This document shows positions 49,095 through 50,894 of a stretch of DNA of 50,894 bases, in pieces (positions within the stretch are counted from its first letter, which is position 1; each line of letters begins with the position of its first letter). The translations under genes and the position numbers were made by a program. A model generated the notes under the pieces. It was not told the origin of the DNA, ran no database searches, and worked only from the letters and a program-made list of their open reading frames with translations. Origin of the DNA: an uncultured Monoglobus sp. (GTDB lineage Bacteria > Bacillota > Clostridia > Monoglobales > Monoglobaceae); NCBI GenBank assembly GCA_947628795.1, contig CANRBF010000013.1, positions 1 to 50,894 of the forward strand, given 5' to 3'.

Positions 49095-50227
49095 ATGGAA
49101 TATATTGGCGCGATATTCGGCGACGAGATCAAAAAGGCGGTCATCAGCAATCCCGCCAAGAAGTCGTCCGAGATCAAAAAGGCGGTAATAACGCTCAAAA
49201 ACATAGGCGGACGTGAAAAATACCAGATCGAGACTTTCACCGAGAAACAGGCTTTTCACAAAAACATCGAAAAAGCGGATATTGCGGTCGAGGCCGAGCG
49301 GCTGATGACCGAGCACGGCTTTCGCCAGCTCGACGCGTGGAGCGCGGACAGCGGCTACACGCTGAAGATCTCAAAAAAGGGCAAGGCGGGCCTTTCCAAA
49401 AGGCGGCTCAAGGAGCAAAGCGCCACGCCCGCCGAGGGCAACAACCGAAAAAAGAAATATATTCTTGACACAGGAACGGAGATACCTCCGCTGGTCGATC
49501 TGGGAGTGCTGACAAAGGACGGACATGTGGTGAGCGCCATGTACGACAAGTACCGCCAGATAAATCGGTTCGCCGAGATCATAGACGATATGCTGGGCGA
49601 TGACCCGCCGAGGGAGCTTAATGTTGTGGACTTCGGCTGCGGAAAGTCGTACCTGATTACTATTTGACTAAAATTAAGGGCGTCAAGGCGAATATTTCGG
49701 GGCTCGACCTCAAGGCGGACGTGATAGAAAAATGCAATCGCCTTGCCGAGAAGTACGGGTACGAGGATCTGAAATTCTCGGTCGGCGACATAAACGGCTA
49801 TAAGCCCGAGAAAAAGCCCGACATGGTGATGACCCTCCACGCCTGCGACACCGCCACCGACTACGCGCTTTATAACGCGGTATCGTGGGGCGCGGAGCGA
49901 ATTATTTCGGTGCCTTGCTGTCAGCACGAGCTGAACGGCCAGATAAAAACCGACGATCTGTCGGCCCTCACCGACTACGGCCTTATCAAGGAGCGGTTCT
50001 CCGCCCTCGCCACCGACGCGATACGCGGCAAGCTGCTTGAGTATATGGGTTATAAGGTGCAGATGCTGGAGTTTGTGGATTTTTCTCACTCGCCCAAAAA
50101 CCTGCTGATACGCGCAACGAAGCGAAACACTCCGAAAGCAAAGCGCGAAGAGGCGCTCAAACGCGCCGAAGCCCTGATAAAAGAATTTAATTTCGACCCG
50201 ACCCTCTATCGGCTGCTGGTGAAATAA
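49095..50227 (+). pseudogene. SAM-dependent methyltransferase, split by a 13-bp deletion
   Basis: Two frames together make one protein of the class I methyltransferase (Methyltransf_32-like) kind. Frame 1 (49095-49667, from an ATG with GGAGG) has a helical N-terminus and runs to '[11 protein letters not shown]' (SAM motif I), then stops at TGA. Frame 2 (49664-50227) goes on with '[21 protein letters not shown]' and '[15 protein letters not shown]', '[14 protein letters not shown]'. The family would normally have about five to six more residues (like 'TFALYY') between them; a loss of 13 bp at about 49653-49656 restores the frame in thought. Either the gene is broken or the base call is wrong. 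Confidence 0.75.
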
Positions 50228-50329
50228 TATATTGATGATTAAAATATCATCCGAAATTAGCGGAGGCATAGCGTGGGTTATGCTTTCGCTGTTTTTTGAG
50301 CAAATAACGGAGGATTTGCATGGTGCCAA

Positions 50330-50894
50330 CGATGGGAACGTATGGTTTCGGCGCATACCGTTGTAGGGAATGGCGCCCTCGACGTCCCGCGGGCGGCAGA
50401 TTGCCGCCCACTCTAATCACTATTCGCTAATTACTAATCACTACGTTCCCACCTCCGTCTGCGGCAAGCCGCAGCCACCTCCTCCCGGGAGGAGGCAAAA
50501 AATAGGCGCCCCCTCGGGGATAATCAGCAAGCTTGCTTGCGGGTTCAGAGCTATCTTTCAAAATTGCTTGCAATTTTGACCAAGAGCTTCCTTAATGCTG
50601 TCGGGCAAAGCCCGACTGAGGGGGGATCCTAATCGCTATTTACTAATCGCTAATCACTACGTTCCCACCTCCGTCTGCGGCAAGCCGCAGCCACCTCCTC
50701 CCGGGAGGAGGCAAAAAATAGGCGCCCCCTCGGGGATAATTAGCAAGCTTGCTTGCGGGTTCAGAGCTATCTTTCAAAATTGCTTGCAATTTTGACCAAG
50801 AGCTTCTTTAATGCTGGCGGGCAAAGCCCGACTGAGGGGGGATCCTAGTCCCTAGAACCTATTCTCTAGTCCCTACGTTATCACCAGCCTATTA
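50330..50894. repeat. Composite intergenic element 7 with a 197-bp tandem duplication
   Basis: A GTCCCGCGGGCGGCAG stem (50382-50400), a heptad array in inverse direction (50412-50446), then two near-identical 197-bp units (50434-50630 and 50650-50846, offset 216 bp, only a few differences) and a final CTAGTCCC-type array (50844-50880). Each unit has the CTGCGGC/GCCGCAG hairpin, CCTCCTCCCGGGAGGAGG, the GCAAGCTTGC and AAATTGCTTGCAATTT palindromes and the GTCGGGC/GCCCGAC hairpin. The same unit lies inverted at 28162-28350. Confidence 0.9.

Noticed and set aside
50434..50846. Insertion sequence
   Set aside because: The 197-bp unit has no transposase frame, and its ends are not a matching pair of terminal inverted repeats with target duplication that I could confirm.

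Overview
The window comes from a Gram-positive, anaerobic, gut-type member of the Clostridia (Firmicutes). This rests on the purine-rich ribosome binding sites, the frequent TTG and GTG starts, an S-layer-homology protein, a SpoVB-like flippase, a WalR-type regulator, type III glutamine synthetase, GTP-dependent PEP carboxykinase, and the Bacillus-like order flippase-mazG-rqcP. I cannot name a species. The chromosomal backbone is GC-rich, and several AT-rich islands are set into it.

Bases 1 to about 10,835 look like one end of an integrative conjugative element. It is AT-rich and almost wholly on the minus strand. The terminal gene block is a short ORF, a DUF6017 replication-type protein, a DUF3789 peptide, ParB, a small Cys-rich protein and a DpnD/DUF3846 protein. 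Cargo follows: a 1,819-residue SLH surface protein, an acetyltransferase, and a ferredoxin / membrane Fe-S / nitroreductase set. The element has cut a BspA-type leucine-rich-repeat gene, whose 3' part continues from about 10,830.

From 11 to 19.5 kb there are paaK, an AbrB-PIN toxin-antitoxin pair, tRNA-Tyr, and the trans-translation block smpB-yqeY-esterase-ssrA. An AT-rich islet (17.5-18.5 kb) carries a BECR-nuclease/GNAT chimera next to a pstS remnant, and a PAP2 phosphatase follows. From 19.6 to 25.6 kb come pckG, a double-domain D,D-carboxypeptidase, an AbrB/zinc-ribbon regulator, a BECR-type nuclease and three candidate non-coding RNAs with their own promoters and terminators. From 25.7 to 36.8 kb come the SpoVB-like flippase, mazG, a Tam-like methyltransferase, rqcP, nitrogen assimilation (glnN and an amt-PII fusion), an orphan WalR-like regulator with a WalR-box-like repeat in its leader, and a three-gene membrane operon of unknown role. 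From 36.9 to 50.2 kb come a MATE transporter, lactate dehydrogenase, a GH140-like hydrolase, ftsH-rlmH, a DUF1015 gene, hom-thrB-lysC, an SDR reductase (probably the EF-P modifying enzyme) and a frameshifted methyltransferase.

The strongest unexplained signal is a family of composite intergenic elements at 13.3, 14.4, 17.1-17.5, 18.6, 28.2, 29.5, 33.9 and 50.4 kb. Each mixes hairpins whose stem sequences change while pairing is kept with an array of 7-bp units (consensus TAGNRAN) that nearly always starts at the word AACGTAG. Related units lie directly behind both tRNA-Tyr and ssrA. No rRNA, CRISPR array, complete insertion sequence or integrase gene is visible.
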